The position numbers and the translations under genes were made by a program. A DNA stretch of 28,460 nt from JBPYFK01 sp051984675 (lineage in GTDB: Bacteria > Actinomycetota > Actinomycetes > Mycobacteriales > Pseudonocardiaceae): assembly GCA_051984675.1 (NCBI GenBank), contig JBPYFK010000092.1, positions 1-28,460 on the forward strand, written 5' to 3'. Under the pieces are notes generated by a model, which was given only the letters and a program-made list of their open reading frames with translations, was not told the DNA's origin and did no database searches. Positions 1 through 7,857 of the stretch are shown here, piece by piece; position 1 is the stretch's first letter, and every line of letters starts with the position of its first letter.

Positions 1-175
1 CCGAGCCCTGGGCTTCCAGGATCGCCTGCGGTGCGAAGTTCTCCGAAGCGATCATCTCCAACGTGGACTGCTGCCGCTGAAGCTCAGCCGAGACCGCAGC
101 CGCCACCTCGGGGTCGACCGCCGACAGTTCGCCGCCGAGCGGGTCACTGGCAGCACGTGCGGTGGACAAAGTCAT
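1..175 (-). CDS. glyA: Serine hydroxymethyltransferase, N-terminal part (cut by window edge)
   Basis: Only the first 58 codons are present; the gene runs off the left edge. The reading from the ATG at 175 begins MTLSTARAASDPLGGELSAV and reaches QRQQSTLEMIASENFAP, the N-terminal signature of SHMT (ELxRQxxTLExIASENF). A GGAAGGA ribosome site lies at about 181-188. SHMT is a cytosolic PLP enzyme that interconverts glycine plus 5,10-methylene-THF with serine plus THF. Downstream of the dimethylglycine dehydrogenase and Rieske genes it fits as the last step of betaine use: glycine and the folate-bound methyl carbon made by the neighbours are joined to serine. A hairpin and its own promoter separate it from those genes, so it can be transcribed apart. 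The first ~17 residues precede the conserved core and could be a slightly extended N-terminus. The family call is firm; whether this is the housekeeping or a dedicated second copy cannot be told from the window. Confidence 0.93.
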   Translation of the reverse strand, partial: MTLSTARAASDPLGGELSAVDPEVAAAVSAELQRQQSTLEMIASENFAPQAILEAQGS

Positions 176-245
176 GTGCATTCCTTCCGGGCTCACGGCA
201 GCGATCTGATCGAGGGAGAGGACGAGCCTCCGTCTGGCATACGAC

Positions 246-294
246 TGACATATCAGTTAGATGTCACGGTAACGAAAAGGAAAACCGTGGTCAA
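246..294 (-). promoter_or_regulatory. Candidate glyA promoter with overlapping palindromic operator
   Basis: On the minus strand TTGACC (294-289) is followed after 17 nt by TACCGT (271-266), a plausible -35/-10 pair for glyA. Two nested dyads cover the -10 and the start region: TGACAT (246-251) with ATGTCA (261-266), and ACTGA (244-248) with TCAGT (253-257). Such a position suits a repressor site. The sigma assignment and the regulator are inferred; no regulator gene for it is in the window. Confidence 0.45.
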
Positions 295-337
295 GGGCGT
301 GTGGTCTACGACGCCGAGGCCGTCTCCACTGAGAATC

Positions 338-364
338 GGGTGGCGGCCCTCCGACCCGCCACCC
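338..364 (-). terminator. GC-rich hairpin after the Rieske oxygenase gene
   Basis: Perfect 9-bp arms GGGTGGCGG (338-346) and CCGCCACCC (356-364) with a 9-nt loop, 20 nt past the oxygenase stop on the minus strand. There is no T-tract, which is common for actinobacterial terminators. It probably ends or attenuates the mscR-to-gbcA transcript before the separate glyA promoter. Confidence 0.55.
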
Positions 365-383
365 GACGACCGGATTCCTGCGC

Positions 384-1517
384 CTAGTTGCCGCTGGTCT
401 CCCCGAGCTTGACGCGGACCCAGTCATGGAACGCGCCGATGTGGTGCTCGCTGGGGACGAGCACGCCACCGTTGGCGTAGGAACGGGAGTCCATGGCCAG
501 TTGGCAACGTTCGCAGGCGTCGAAGTCCTGCTGGTTGACCCGGTGGAACAGCTCCACCGACCGGGAGAGGTCCTTCCCGGACTCGACGACCTCGGGCAGG
601 TACAGCCAATCGCACTCGACGAGGGTGCGGTCGGGCGTGAGCGGGAACATGCGGTGGAAGATCACATGGTCGGGCACCAGGTTGATGAACACCTGCGGCC
701 GGACCGTGATCGCGTAGTAGCGGCGGTCCTGGTGCTCACCGACACCCGGAATCCGCTCCAGCCCCTCGCTGCCGTCCACGGTGAACCCGTGGACGTCCTC
801 GCCGAACTCCGCTCCGTGCCCGACGTAGTACTGCGCGGCGAAGCCGTCGGCGAACTCCGGCAGCACTTCGGTGAGCTCGGGGTGGATCGTCGCGCAGTGG
901 TAGCACTCCATGAAGTTCTCGATGATCTGTTTCCAGTTCGCCTTCACGTCGTACTCGATGCGCTTGCCCAGGCGGAGGTTGCCGATGCCGTAGGCGTCGA
1001 TCTCGCTCGCGTCGCCGAGCCGGTCCACGACGTCAGCGATCACGGTGTCCTCAAAGGACGGTGGCGTTTCCGCCAGCGACACCCAGGCGTAACCGAGCCA
1101 TTCCCGCAGGTGAACCCGATGCAGGCCGTATTCCGTACGGTCAACGTCGGGCATCCCCTGCAGGTTCGGGGCCGCGATCAGCTTGCCGTCCAGCCCGTAG
1201 GTCCAGGCGTGGTAAGGGCATTGGAAGGACCGCTTCACCTGGCCCTGCGCCTCGGTGCACAGCCGGGCACCCCGGTGCCGGCACACGTTGAGGAAAGCGT
1301 TCAGCTGCCCGTTGCGGTTGCGAGCGATGAGCACGCTCTCCCGCCCGACCTGGACACTGCGGAACGCACCGGGCGCGCTCAGGTCATCGCAGCGCACTGC
1401 GCAGAACCAGTCGTCTTCAAAGATCCGCGACTGTTCCAGGGTAAACAGGGAGGAGTCCGTGTAGTAGTGGCCGGGCAGCGTCGCCATCAAGCTCTGCGGG
1501 AGCTGCGTTGTGGTCAT
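384..1517 (-). CDS. gbcA: Rieske non-heme iron oxygenase, probable glycine betaine demethylase (GbcA-like)
   Basis: A 377-residue oxygenase alpha subunit. The N-terminal Rieske domain has the cluster ligands C79, H81, C100 and H103 (CRHRGARLC, then CPYHAWTYG). The catalytic domain has ENFMECYHCATIHPE (residues 200-214), giving H207 and H212 as mononuclear-iron ligands and E204 where an inter-subunit bridging acid sits; a later QQDFDACE likely supplies the acidic iron ligand. Family members of this type (GbcA, stachydrine demethylase Stc2) oxidatively remove an N-methyl group and release formaldehyde. The start is ATG 1517, preceded by GTGAGG at 8 nt; longer readings have no such support. It lies 59 nt behind a dimethylglycine dehydrogenase and near a Rieske ferredoxin, its reductase and an MHS symporter, which favours glycine betaine to dimethylglycine. 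Stachydrine or carnitine are alternatives that the sequence alone does not exclude. Confidence 0.82.
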   Translation of the reverse strand: MTTTQLPQSLMATLPGHYYTDSSLFTLEQSRIFEDDWFCAVRCDDLSAPGAFRSVQVGRESVLIARNRNGQLNAFLNVCRHRGARLCTEAQGQVKRSFQCPYHAWTYGLDGKLIAAPNLQGMPDVDRTEYGLHRVHLREWLGYAWVSLAETPPSFEDTVIADVVDRLGDASEIDAYGIGNLRLGKRIEYDVKANWKQIIENFMECYHCATIHPELTEVLPEFADGFAAQYYVGHGAEFGEDVHGFTVDGSEGLERIPGVGEHQDRRYYAITVRPQVFINLVPDHVIFHRMFPLTPDRTLVECDWLYLPEVVESGKDLSRSVELFHRVNQQDFDACERCQLAMDSRSYANGGVLVPSEHHIGAFHDWVRVKLGETSGN

Positions 1518-1576
1518 GATGCAAACCTCACTGCTGTCGGGGTCCCGCGGCCTTCGCCGCGAGCCAGCTGGATACG

Positions 1577-4033
1577 TCAGCGACGGATGCGTGCCATGTC
1601 GGGGTCGAACAGCGGTTCTTGCGCGACAGTGGCCGGAAGTCTCTCGGCGAAGTACTCGATCGCCACGGCCGTGCCCGGCACCGCCGCCTCGGCGGGCAGC
1701 CACGCGTAGGCGATGGAGCGGTCCAGGGTGTAGCCGTAGGCGGCACTCGTGACGTAGCCGGCAACGGAATCTCCGACGTAGACCGGCTCTTTGCCCATCA
1801 CCACATGCTCGCGGTGATCCAGCAGCAGCGGCACGAGCTTCCGCTCGGGCGGGGCGTCGGAGAGCTCGGTCAGCGCGGTCCGGCCCAGGAAGTCACCCTT
1901 GTCCATGCGGACGGCGAAGCCCACGCCCGCCTCGTAGGGATTGTGCTCCGCGGTCATGTCCGTGCCCCACGCCCGGTATCCTTTCTCCAGCCGCAGGCTG
2001 TTGAAGGCACTGCGGCCACCGGCGGCAACGCCCAGGTCTTGGCCGGCTTCCCAGAGCGCGTCCCACAGCCGCAGGCCGACATCCGCGTCCGCGTAGATCT
2101 CCCATCCCAGCTCGCCCACATAGGACACCCGCATGGCGGTCACCGGAACCCCGGCGACGTTGGCCTGGCGGGCCTTGAAGAACCCGAAGCCCTTGTGGGA
2201 GAAGTCGTCGTGGCTCAGCGGCTGCACCAGGTCACGGGCCGACGGCCCCCAGACTCCGACGCAGCAGGTTCCGGCGGTGATGTCCCGGATCAGCACCGAG
2301 CCGTCCTCCGGGGCGTGCTGCAGGAACCAGTCGACGTCGAGGTTGCCGTTGATGCCGAGCTGGAAGCGTTGGCCCCCCAGCCGCGCCACGGTGACGTCGC
2401 TGCGCACGCCGCCGGTCTCGTCCAGTAGCAGGGTGTAGGTGACCGCGCCGGGTTTGCGGTCCATCTGGCCCGTGGTCATCCACTGGAGGAAGGGCAACGC
2501 CCCGGGCCCGGAGATCTCCACTCGCTTCAACGGTGTCATGTCGAACATCGCCACGCGCTCGCGGGTCGCCTTCGCTTCCGCGGCGGCGATGGGTGACCAG
2601 AACTGGGAGGCCCACTCACCGCGCCGTGGCAGTTCCAGATCTTCAGCGAGCCGGGCGTTGGCCTCATACCAGTGCGCGCGCTCCCACCCGCCGGCTTCCA
2701 GGAAGAATCCGCCCAACTCCACCTGCCGGGGATAGAACGGGCTGGTCCGCACCGCTCGCGGCTTTTCCGCCGGCTGCAACGGGTGCAGGACGTCGTAGAC
2801 CTCGACGAACGCCTGGCAGGAACGGGCGAGGACGAACTCCGGGTCGCGCTGGACCTGCTCGAAGCGGTGCATGTCGCATTCGTGCAGCTCGATCGAGGGC
2901 ACCCCGTCGACCAGCCATTCCGCGACCACCTTGCCCACACCGGCGGAATGCGTCACCCACACGGCCTCCGCCAGCCAGAAGCCCTCGATCTCACGGGACT
3001 CGCCCAGCAGCGGCATGCCGTCCGGGGTGAACGACATGATCCCGTTGAAGCCGTCGTCGACCTTCGCGTCCCGCAGGCCGGGGAGCAGCCGCACGGCGTC
3101 GTGCCACGCCGGGTCGAAGTCCTCCTGGGTGAACTCCAGCATGGACGGCATGACCGCGGCCTCGTCCACCCCGGGAACGTTCCGAAGGTCGACCGGCATC
3201 GGGCGGTGCGAGTACGAGCCGATGCCCAGCCGGTCGCCGTGCTCCCGGAAGTACAGGTCGGCGTCTTGGTGGCGCAGGATCGGCAGCCGGATCTCCGTGC
3301 CGTCGGCGTTGCCGGCCAGCTCCGCCAGCGGGGTGGTCTTCGCGTACTGATGGGCCATGGGCACCATCGGCACGTCGATACCGACCATGCTTCCGATCTT
3401 GGGGCCCCACAGGCCGGCAGCGGAGATCACGATGTCGGCGGGGAAGGTGCCTTGGTCGGTCACGACTCCACTGACCCGACCACCGCTGTGCTCGATGTCG
3501 AGCACCGTGTGGTGACCGAGGAAGGTGGCGCCGCGGGCCGTGGCCCGGCGAGCCTGTGCCTCACACGCCCGCACCGCCTTCGCCAAGCCGTCGTCGGGCG
3601 TGTAGAAGCCGCCGAGCACCTGATCGCGCTCCACGGACGGCCACAGGTCGGCGCATTCCTCGGGGCTGAGCAGGGTCGAGCGAATGTCCCAGGACGTGGC
3701 CAGCCCGTGCTTGCGCTTGAGGTCGTCCCAGCGCTGGGGGGTGGTGGCCAGTTCCAGCCCACCCACGGGGAGGAAGCAGGGCTGGCCGTCCAGGTCCAGC
3801 GAGCGGAACTTGCGGACCGTGTAGTCGGCGAGTTCGGTCATGGTCTTGGACGAGTTGGTCCGAAAGACCAGGCCGGGCGCGTGCGAAGTGGAACCGCCGG
3901 TGGCGAACAACGGTCCTTGTTCGAGCACGGTCACCTGGGTCCAGCCACGCTGGGTGAGCTCGTCCGCCAGCGAGCATCCCACGATGCCGGCTCCGATGAT
4001 GATCACTCTGGGCAGCGAGGAGGAAGGAGTCAC
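1577..4033 (-). CDS. FAD-dependent dimethylglycine/sarcosine dehydrogenase with folate-binding GcvT half
   Basis: An 818-residue two-part flavoenzyme, the usual length for bacterial dimethylglycine oxidase/dehydrogenase. Residues ~9-370 form a DAO-type FAD domain with the dinucleotide motif IIIGAGIVG (11-19) and TGGSTSHAPG (45-54); H51 aligns with the histidine that carries covalent FAD in mammalian DMGDH and Arthrobacter DMGO. A linking FAO-type region follows, then GcvT-like domains from about residue 430 to 810 (MFDMTPLKRVEISGPGA; GELGWEIYADADVG). Family members oxidise the N-methyl group and pass the carbon to THF as 5,10-methylene-THF. The start is GTG 4033 with GAGAGGA upstream; it sits just before the FAD motif. 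It follows the hydrolase gene after 65 nt. Whether the substrate is dimethylglycine, sarcosine or both cannot be decided. A separate sarcosine oxidase is not seen in the window. Confidence 0.87.
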   Translation of the reverse strand: MTPSSSLPRVIIIGAGIVGCSLADELTQRGWTQVTVLEQGPLFATGGSTSHAPGLVFRTNSSKTMTELADYTVRKFRSLDLDGQPCFLPVGGLELATTPQRWDDLKRKHGLATSWDIRSTLLSPEECADLWPSVERDQVLGGFYTPDDGLAKAVRACEAQARRATARGATFLGHHTVLDIEHSGGRVSGVVTDQGTFPADIVISAAGLWGPKIGSMVGIDVPMVPMAHQYAKTTPLAELAGNADGTEIRLPILRHQDADLYFREHGDRLGIGSYSHRPMPVDLRNVPGVDEAAVMPSMLEFTQEDFDPAWHDAVRLLPGLRDAKVDDGFNGIMSFTPDGMPLLGESREIEGFWLAEAVWVTHSAGVGKVVAEWLVDGVPSIELHECDMHRFEQVQRDPEFVLARSCQAFVEVYDVLHPLQPAEKPRAVRTSPFYPRQVELGGFFLEAGGWERAHWYEANARLAEDLELPRRGEWASQFWSPIAAAEAKATRERVAMFDMTPLKRVEISGPGALPFLQWMTTGQMDRKPGAVTYTLLLDETGGVRSDVTVARLGGQRFQLGINGNLDVDWFLQHAPEDGSVLIRDITAGTCCVGVWGPSARDLVQPLSHDDFSHKGFGFFKARQANVAGVPVTAMRVSYVGELGWEIYADADVGLRLWDALWEAGQDLGVAAGGRSAFNSLRLEKGYRAWGTDMTAEHNPYEAGVGFAVRMDKGDFLGRTALTELSDAPPERKLVPLLLDHREHVVMGKEPVYVGDSVAGYVTSAAYGYTLDRSIAYAWLPAEAAVPGTAVAIEYFAERLPATVAQEPLFDPDMARIRR

Positions 4034-4098
4034 CAGAGGTCGTCCTCTCAGACGTGGGTTGGTGAGTGCGAAAGCCTGACGTTGGTGCGGATCGCCGG

Positions 4099-4728
4099 TC
4101 AGTGGCCCCTGTCGATCCACTCCTGGAGGTGCGGCGCTTCGGCACCGATGGTGGTGGTCGGACCGTGTCCGGTGTGGACCACCGTGTCGCCGTCCAGACC
4201 GAACAGCTGGGTCGAGATGGATTCGACGATGGTCGGGAAGTCCGAAAAGGACCTTCCGGTCGCACCGGGTCCGCCCTCGAAGAGGGTGTCCCCGGAGAAC
4301 AACCAGCCCTGATCGGGAGCGTGCAGGCACACGCTTCCCCAGGTGTGGCCGGGAGTGTGAATCACTTCGAGATCCGTCCCCGCGACGCTGAGAACCTCGC
4401 CTTCGGACAGTGCCCAGTCCGGGTTGCGGTCCGGGTGGACCTGACTCCACAACTGCTCGTCGTTGGCGTGCAGCAGCACCGGTGCGCCGGTCTTGTCCGC
4501 CAACGGGACGGCGCCGTTGATGTGGTCGTTGTGCCCGTGTGTGCACACGATCGCGATGACATGGCGCTCGCCGATCGCGTCGAGGATCCGTTCGGGCTCG
4601 TGGGCCGGGTCGACGACAAGGAGCTCCCGGTCGTCGCCGACCAACCAGACGTTGTTGTCCACCTCGAACGTTCCACCGTCCAATGTGAACACGCCGGAGG
4701 TGCGCACCAGTTCCACGCGAGCGGCCAT
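4099..4728 (-). CDS. Metallo-beta-lactamase-fold hydrolase, probable S-formylmycothiol/thioester hydrolase partner of MscR
   Basis: A 209-residue glyoxalase-II-type MBL protein. The zinc motif THGHNDH gives H64, H66, D68 and H69; TPGHTWGS supplies the next histidine, FSGDTLF the bridging aspartate, and TGHGPTTT the last histidine. Its ATG overlaps the mscR stop as TGATG, so translation is coupled. In Mycobacterium tuberculosis mscR (Rv2259) is likewise followed by an MBL gene (Rv2260), so the pairing is conserved. The likely role is to hydrolyse the S-formylmycothiol made by MscR to formate and free mycothiol. That activity is inferred from the pairing; the fold and metal site are seen directly. 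Confidence 0.85.
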   Translation of the reverse strand: MAARVELVRTSGVFTLDGGTFEVDNNVWLVGDDRELLVVDPAHEPERILDAIGERHVIAIVCTHGHNDHINGAVPLADKTGAPVLLHANDEQLWSQVHPDRNPDWALSEGEVLSVAGTDLEVIHTPGHTWGSVCLHAPDQGWLFSGDTLFEGGPGATGRSFSDFPTIVESISTQLFGLDGDTVVHTGHGPTTTIGAEAPHLQEWIDRGH

Positions 4729-5813
4729 CAGAAGACCACCACCGAGCGCAGTACCTCGCCGCGGTGCATCTTGTCGAAGGCGGACTCCACCTCGTCCAGC
4801 CGGATACGCTCGGTCACGAACTCGTCGAGGTTGATCCGTCCCTGCTGGTGCAGGTCGATGAGCATGGGGAAGTCCCTGCTGGGCAGGCAGTCGCCGTACC
4901 AGGAGGACTTCACGGCCCCGCCGCGTGCGAACACGTCCAGCAGCGGAAGCCGCAGCGTCATCTCCGGGGTCGGTACGCCGACGAGCACCACGGTGCCGGC
5001 GAGGTCGCGGGCGTAGAAAGCCTGCTCAAAGGTCTCTGGCCGGCCCACGGCGTCGATCACGACGTCGGCACCGACTCCGTCAGTCAGGGTCTGGATGGCC
5101 GCCACAGGTTCGGCGTGACGGGCGTTGACCAAGTCGGTGGCACCGAAGCGTTCGGCCCAGTTGAGCTTCCCCGGGTCGATGTCGACTCCGATGATCCGCC
5201 GGGCGCCGGCGAGCTCCGCTCCGCTGATCGCCGCGCAACCGACACCACCGCAGCCGATCACGGCGACGGTGTCTCCGCGCCGCACGGGAGCGGTGTTCAG
5301 CGCGGCACCCATCCCGGCCATCACGCCGCAGCCGAGCAGTCCGGCCACCTCCGGCTCCGCCTCTGGGTCCACCTTCGTGCACTGCCCCGCCGCCACCAGG
5401 GTCTTCTCCGCGAACGCTCCGATGCCCAACGCGGGCGACAGCGGCGTGCCATCGGCCAAGGTCATCGGCTGCCGGGCGTTGTGCGTGTCGAAGCAGTACT
5501 GAGGGCGCCCGCGCCGGCACGACCGGCACTGCCCGCAGACCGCGCGCCAGTTGAGGACGACGGCATCCCCGGGTTCGACTTCGGTGACGCCCTCCCCCAC
5601 CGCCTCGACGACACCGGCAGCTTCGTGCCCGAGCAGGAAGGGGAACTCGTCACTGATCCCGCCCTCCCGGTAGTGCAGATCGGTGTGGCAAACACCACAG
5701 TCACGCACGGCAACAAGTGCTTCGCCGGGCCCCGGGTCGGGGACGACGATGTCGAGCACCTCCACCGGGGCGCCTTCCTTGCGCGCGACGACGCCACGGA
5801 CCTCGTGTGGCAC
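4728..5813 (-). CDS. mscR: Mycothiol-dependent formaldehyde dehydrogenase / S-nitrosomycothiol reductase
   Basis: A 361-residue zinc alcohol dehydrogenase of the mycothiol class. Catalytic zinc ligands are C42 (CGVCHTD) and H63 (LLGHEAAG), with a third Cys in LLGCGVMAG. The structural zinc set is C93, C96, C99 and C107. The NAD Rossmann motif is VAVIGCGGVG. The sequence closely follows remembered M. tuberculosis MscR (VPDPGPGEA, NWRAVCGQC, GIGAFAEKTLV, DVVIDAVGRPETFEQAFYARDLAGTVVLVG). The enzyme oxidises S-hydroxymethylmycothiol, formed from formaldehyde, to S-formylmycothiol with NAD. The start is GTG 5813 with GAGGAG 8 nt upstream. Being first in the operon that contains two formaldehyde-forming demethylases makes its role here detoxification of the released methyl groups. 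Confidence 0.92.
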   Translation of the reverse strand: MPHEVRGVVARKEGAPVEVLDIVVPDPGPGEALVAVRDCGVCHTDLHYREGGISDEFPFLLGHEAAGVVEAVGEGVTEVEPGDAVVLNWRAVCGQCRSCRRGRPQYCFDTHNARQPMTLADGTPLSPALGIGAFAEKTLVAAGQCTKVDPEAEPEVAGLLGCGVMAGMGAALNTAPVRRGDTVAVIGCGGVGCAAISGAELAGARRIIGVDIDPGKLNWAERFGATDLVNARHAEPVAAIQTLTDGVGADVVIDAVGRPETFEQAFYARDLAGTVVLVGVPTPEMTLRLPLLDVFARGGAVKSSWYGDCLPSRDFPMLIDLHQQGRINLDEFVTERIRLDEVESAFDKMHRGEVLRSVVVF

Positions 5814-5912
5814 AGGCCAATCTCCTCTCCGAGCGCAGGATTCGACAGATTCGCGTCAGAGGGCGCGGCTGGCTCGGCGGAGGAGCGCAGGTCCGACATC
5901 CCGCAAGCCCAC

Positions 5913-5977
5913 GTTGCGTAATGCGCGCCGTGTTGCTTGATGAGAAACACGATGAATCCACCCCCGGGGACTGTCAA
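5913..5977 (-). promoter_or_regulatory. Candidate mscR-operon promoter with GTTGCG half-sites
   Basis: On the minus strand a consensus TTGACA (5977-5972) is followed after 17 nt by CATCGT (5954-5949), a weak -10. Just downstream lie GCATTACGCAAC (5924-5913 on the minus strand), a 10/12 match to one arm of the operator on the other side of the region, and an inverted CGCAA/TTGCG pair (5902-5906, 5914-5918). A protein bound there would block the leftward transcript. Confidence 0.4.
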
Positions 5978-6083
5978 GGGGGCGACCAAGAGTTACCCGC
6001 CGGTAGGTTTGAGCAGGTGATCAACTTGTCACGCTTCGTGTTCTAGCAGCGGAAACAAGGGCAAGATGCATCCCTGCGATCTC

Positions 6084-6149
6084 TTGACGGCCGCAGCCCG
6101 TTCGTGGATTCTGTTGCGCATTGCGATACCCAGTTGAGCAATTCGCAAC
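6084..6149 (+). promoter_or_regulatory. Candidate promoter and 12-bp inverted-repeat operator for ferredoxin genes
   Basis: TTGACG (6084-6089) and GATTCT (6107-6112) are spaced by 17 nt. Directly after the -10 comes an inverted repeat with 11/12 matching arms: GTTGCGCATTGC (6113-6124) and GCAATTCGCAAC (6138-6149), spacer 13 nt. It covers the expected transcription start and ends just before the AAGGAG ribosome site. The dyad is plain in the sequence; the promoter call and a repressor role are inferred. Confidence 0.55.
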
Positions 6150-6161
6150 AAGGAGCCGCTC

Positions 6162-6512
6162 ATGATCCCCGTGTGCCGTGTCGACGAGCTCCCGGACGGT
6201 GAGTCGATCCGGTTCTTCGCCGACGTCCCCATCGCCGTATTCAACGCCGACGGCGAGTTCTACGCGGTGGATGACACCTGCACCCACCAGGACGCCTCCC
6301 TGTCGGACGGCTTCGTCGAAGGCTGCTACGTCGAATGTCCCCTGCACGCGGCCTTCTTCGACCTGCGCACCGGCATGCCGACCTGCCTGCCCGCCAAGCG
6401 GCCCGTGCGTACCCACCCCGTGCTGGTCGACGACGGTGTCATCTACGTGCACGTGGCGTCCCAGCAGCCAGCACACCCGGAACTCGCCCCGGCACGAGAG
6501 GGAGTCGCATGA
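6162..6512 (+). CDS. Rieske-type [2Fe-2S] ferredoxin, electron donor of the oxygenase
   Basis: A 116-residue single-domain Rieske ferredoxin of the BphA3/NirD type. Ligands are C40 and H42 (CTHQDASLSDG) and C59 and H62 (CPLHAAFF), spaced CxH-16-CxxH. It would carry electrons from the reductase encoded next to the oxygenase GbcA. The start is ATG 6162 with AAGGAG 8 nt upstream. Its stop overlaps the reductase start as ATGA, so the two are co-translated. The C-terminal tail after residue ~103 (QQPAHPELAPAREG) is not part of the domain. In Pseudomonas the betaine demethylase has a reductase with its own plant-type ferredoxin domain, so this separate carrier is a different arrangement. Confidence 0.88.
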   Translation: MIPVCRVDELPDGESIRFFADVPIAVFNADGEFYAVDDTCTHQDASLSDGFVEGCYVECPLHAAFFDLRTGMPTCLPAKRPVRTHPVLVDDGVIYVHVASQQPAHPELAPAREGVA

Positions 6513-7696
6513 GGACGGTCACCGTCGTCGGAAGCTCCCTGGCCGGTTTCTCGGCCGCCCAGCAGCTGCGCGCGCAGGGCTTCGACGGCGCGCTCGTCAT
6601 GGTGGGCGCCGAGCCGCACCTGCCCTACGACCGGCCTGAGCTGTCGAAGGGCTTCCTGACCGGCAAGATCGAGTGCACCGACCTCGCACTCGGCGATCAG
6701 TCCGACTACGACGAGCTTCAAGCGGACTGGGTGCTGGGCGATCCGGCGGTTCGCCTGCGGCGAGGCAGTGCCTCTGTCGAGCTGGCTTCCGGGCAACAGA
6801 TCCACACCGACGGGGTCGTCATCGCCACCGGCGCCTCGCCCCGCGCCCTTCCCAGTACGGACGGCATCTCCGGCGTGCACACGTTGCGCACGGTGGAAGA
6901 TGCCACGGCACTGCGGGAGCGACTCATTACGGGGTCACCTCGGGTCGTCGTCATCGGAGCGGGCTTCATCGGCGCGGAGGTCGCGTCCTCCTGCGCCGCA
7001 CTCGGCTTGGACGTGACCCTCGTGGAGGCATCAGAACTCCCGATGGCACGCACATGGGGACACCGCATTGCTGTGGCCTGCATGGACTTGCACCGCAATC
7101 ACGGGGTGAGCCTCCGCTTGGGCACCAGCGTCGACGGCATCAGCACCGACGGTCATCGCGTCACCGGTGTGCGGTTAAGCAACGGCGCGGACCTTCCCGC
7201 AGACGTCGTCGTGGTCGGAATCGGGGTCCGGCCCAACACCGGCTGGCTCACGGACTCGGGACTGGAGCTGCACGACGGCGTTTCGTGCGACGCCGGCGGT
7301 GTCACCGATCTGCCCAACATCGTCGCTGCCGGCGACGTTGCGCGGGTGTACCGGCCGGAACTCGACCGGTCCGTGCGCACCGAGCACTGGACGTCGGCAA
7401 CCAACCAGCCGCGCGTCGCCGTCCACAACCTCCTGGCCGGCCGCACGCTGCAGCATCACGCGGATCTCCCCTACTTCTGGTCCGACCAGTACGGCGTTCG
7501 CATCCAGTTCGCCGGCAGCGCCCAGCATGACGACGACTTCCACCTCGTCGACGGGACCATCGAGGACCATTGCTTCCTCGCGCACTACCAGCGGGAAGGG
7601 CAGCTCGTTGGTGTCTTGGCCTTCAACCAGCCCCGCGGATTCGGCCGGGCTCGCCGGCAGCTGGCCAAGCCACACGTGGCCAGCCCGACCCCTTGA
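6509..7696 (+). CDS. FAD-dependent ferredoxin reductase (BphA4/rubredoxin-reductase type)
   Basis: A 395-residue pyridine nucleotide-disulfide oxidoreductase family member. The FAD motif VVGSSLAGFSAAQQL is at residues ~5-19, YDRPELSKGFL follows as in BphA4-like proteins, the NAD(P)H Rossmann motif VVVIGAGFIGAE is at 146-157, and the second FAD contact is NIVAAGDVA. A Reductase_C-type domain (TEHWTSATNQPRVAVHNLLAG, then YFWSDQYGVRIQF) closes the protein. It passes electrons from NAD(P)H through FAD to the preceding Rieske ferredoxin and thus to the oxygenase. The start ATG 6509 overlaps the ferredoxin stop; a longer in-frame reading to 6335 only shadows the ferredoxin gene. Confidence 0.9.
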   Translation: MRTVTVVGSSLAGFSAAQQLRAQGFDGALVMVGAEPHLPYDRPELSKGFLTGKIECTDLALGDQSDYDELQADWVLGDPAVRLRRGSASVELASGQQIHTDGVVIATGASPRALPSTDGISGVHTLRTVEDATALRERLITGSPRVVVIGAGFIGAEVASSCAALGLDVTLVEASELPMARTWGHRIAVACMDLHRNHGVSLRLGTSVDGISTDGHRVTGVRLSNGADLPADVVVVGIGVRPNTGWLTDSGLELHDGVSCDAGGVTDLPNIVAAGDVARVYRPELDRSVRTEHWTSATNQPRVAVHNLLAGRTLQHHADLPYFWSDQYGVRIQFAGSAQHDDDFHLVDGTIEDHCFLAHYQREGQLVGVLAFNQPRGFGRARRQLAKPHVASPTP

Positions 7697-7857
7697 TGCC
7701 AGTGCTCCAGCGAGACCACCGGACGCTTTCGGCGCAGCACCGCCAATAGGACGTTTCTTCCAGGTCGAAATCAGCCATTTCTCCTCTGTGTAGCAACGGT
7801 TCTCACCGTAGAGACGCAGAGTGGACGATCTGTGCCCAATTCAGGAAAAGGGGCAGC

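Larger units (their letters stand above)
5814..6161. other. Divergent control region of the betaine island
   Basis: A gene-free stretch of 348 bases between mscR (left) and the ferredoxin gene (right). It holds one candidate promoter for each direction and at least three copies of a GTTGCG/CGCAAC half-site, listed separately. No coding potential is recognised inside it. Confidence 0.7.

Noticed and set aside
1518..1703. N-terminal extension of the Rieske oxygenase
   Set aside because: The extra residues overlap the end of the preceding gene and lack similarity; ATG 1517 has a ribosome site.
426..1709. Long plus-strand open frame of 427 codons opposite the Rieske oxygenase
   Set aside because: It is antisense to a gene with a full Rieske and iron site; its translation has no motifs and reflects GC-rich codon bias.
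2672..4312. 546-codon plus-strand frame across the dimethylglycine dehydrogenase
   Set aside because: Antisense shadow of a well-matched flavoenzyme; no ribosome site and no recognisable domains.
4764..5921. 385-codon plus-strand frame opposite mscR
   Set aside because: Antisense to a gene that matches remembered mycobacterial MscR nearly throughout.
5965..5985. CCCCCGGGG and GGGGG runs in the divergent region as a riboswitch
   Set aside because: The runs form only a simple short dyad; nothing like a conserved glycine or other riboswitch core is visible.
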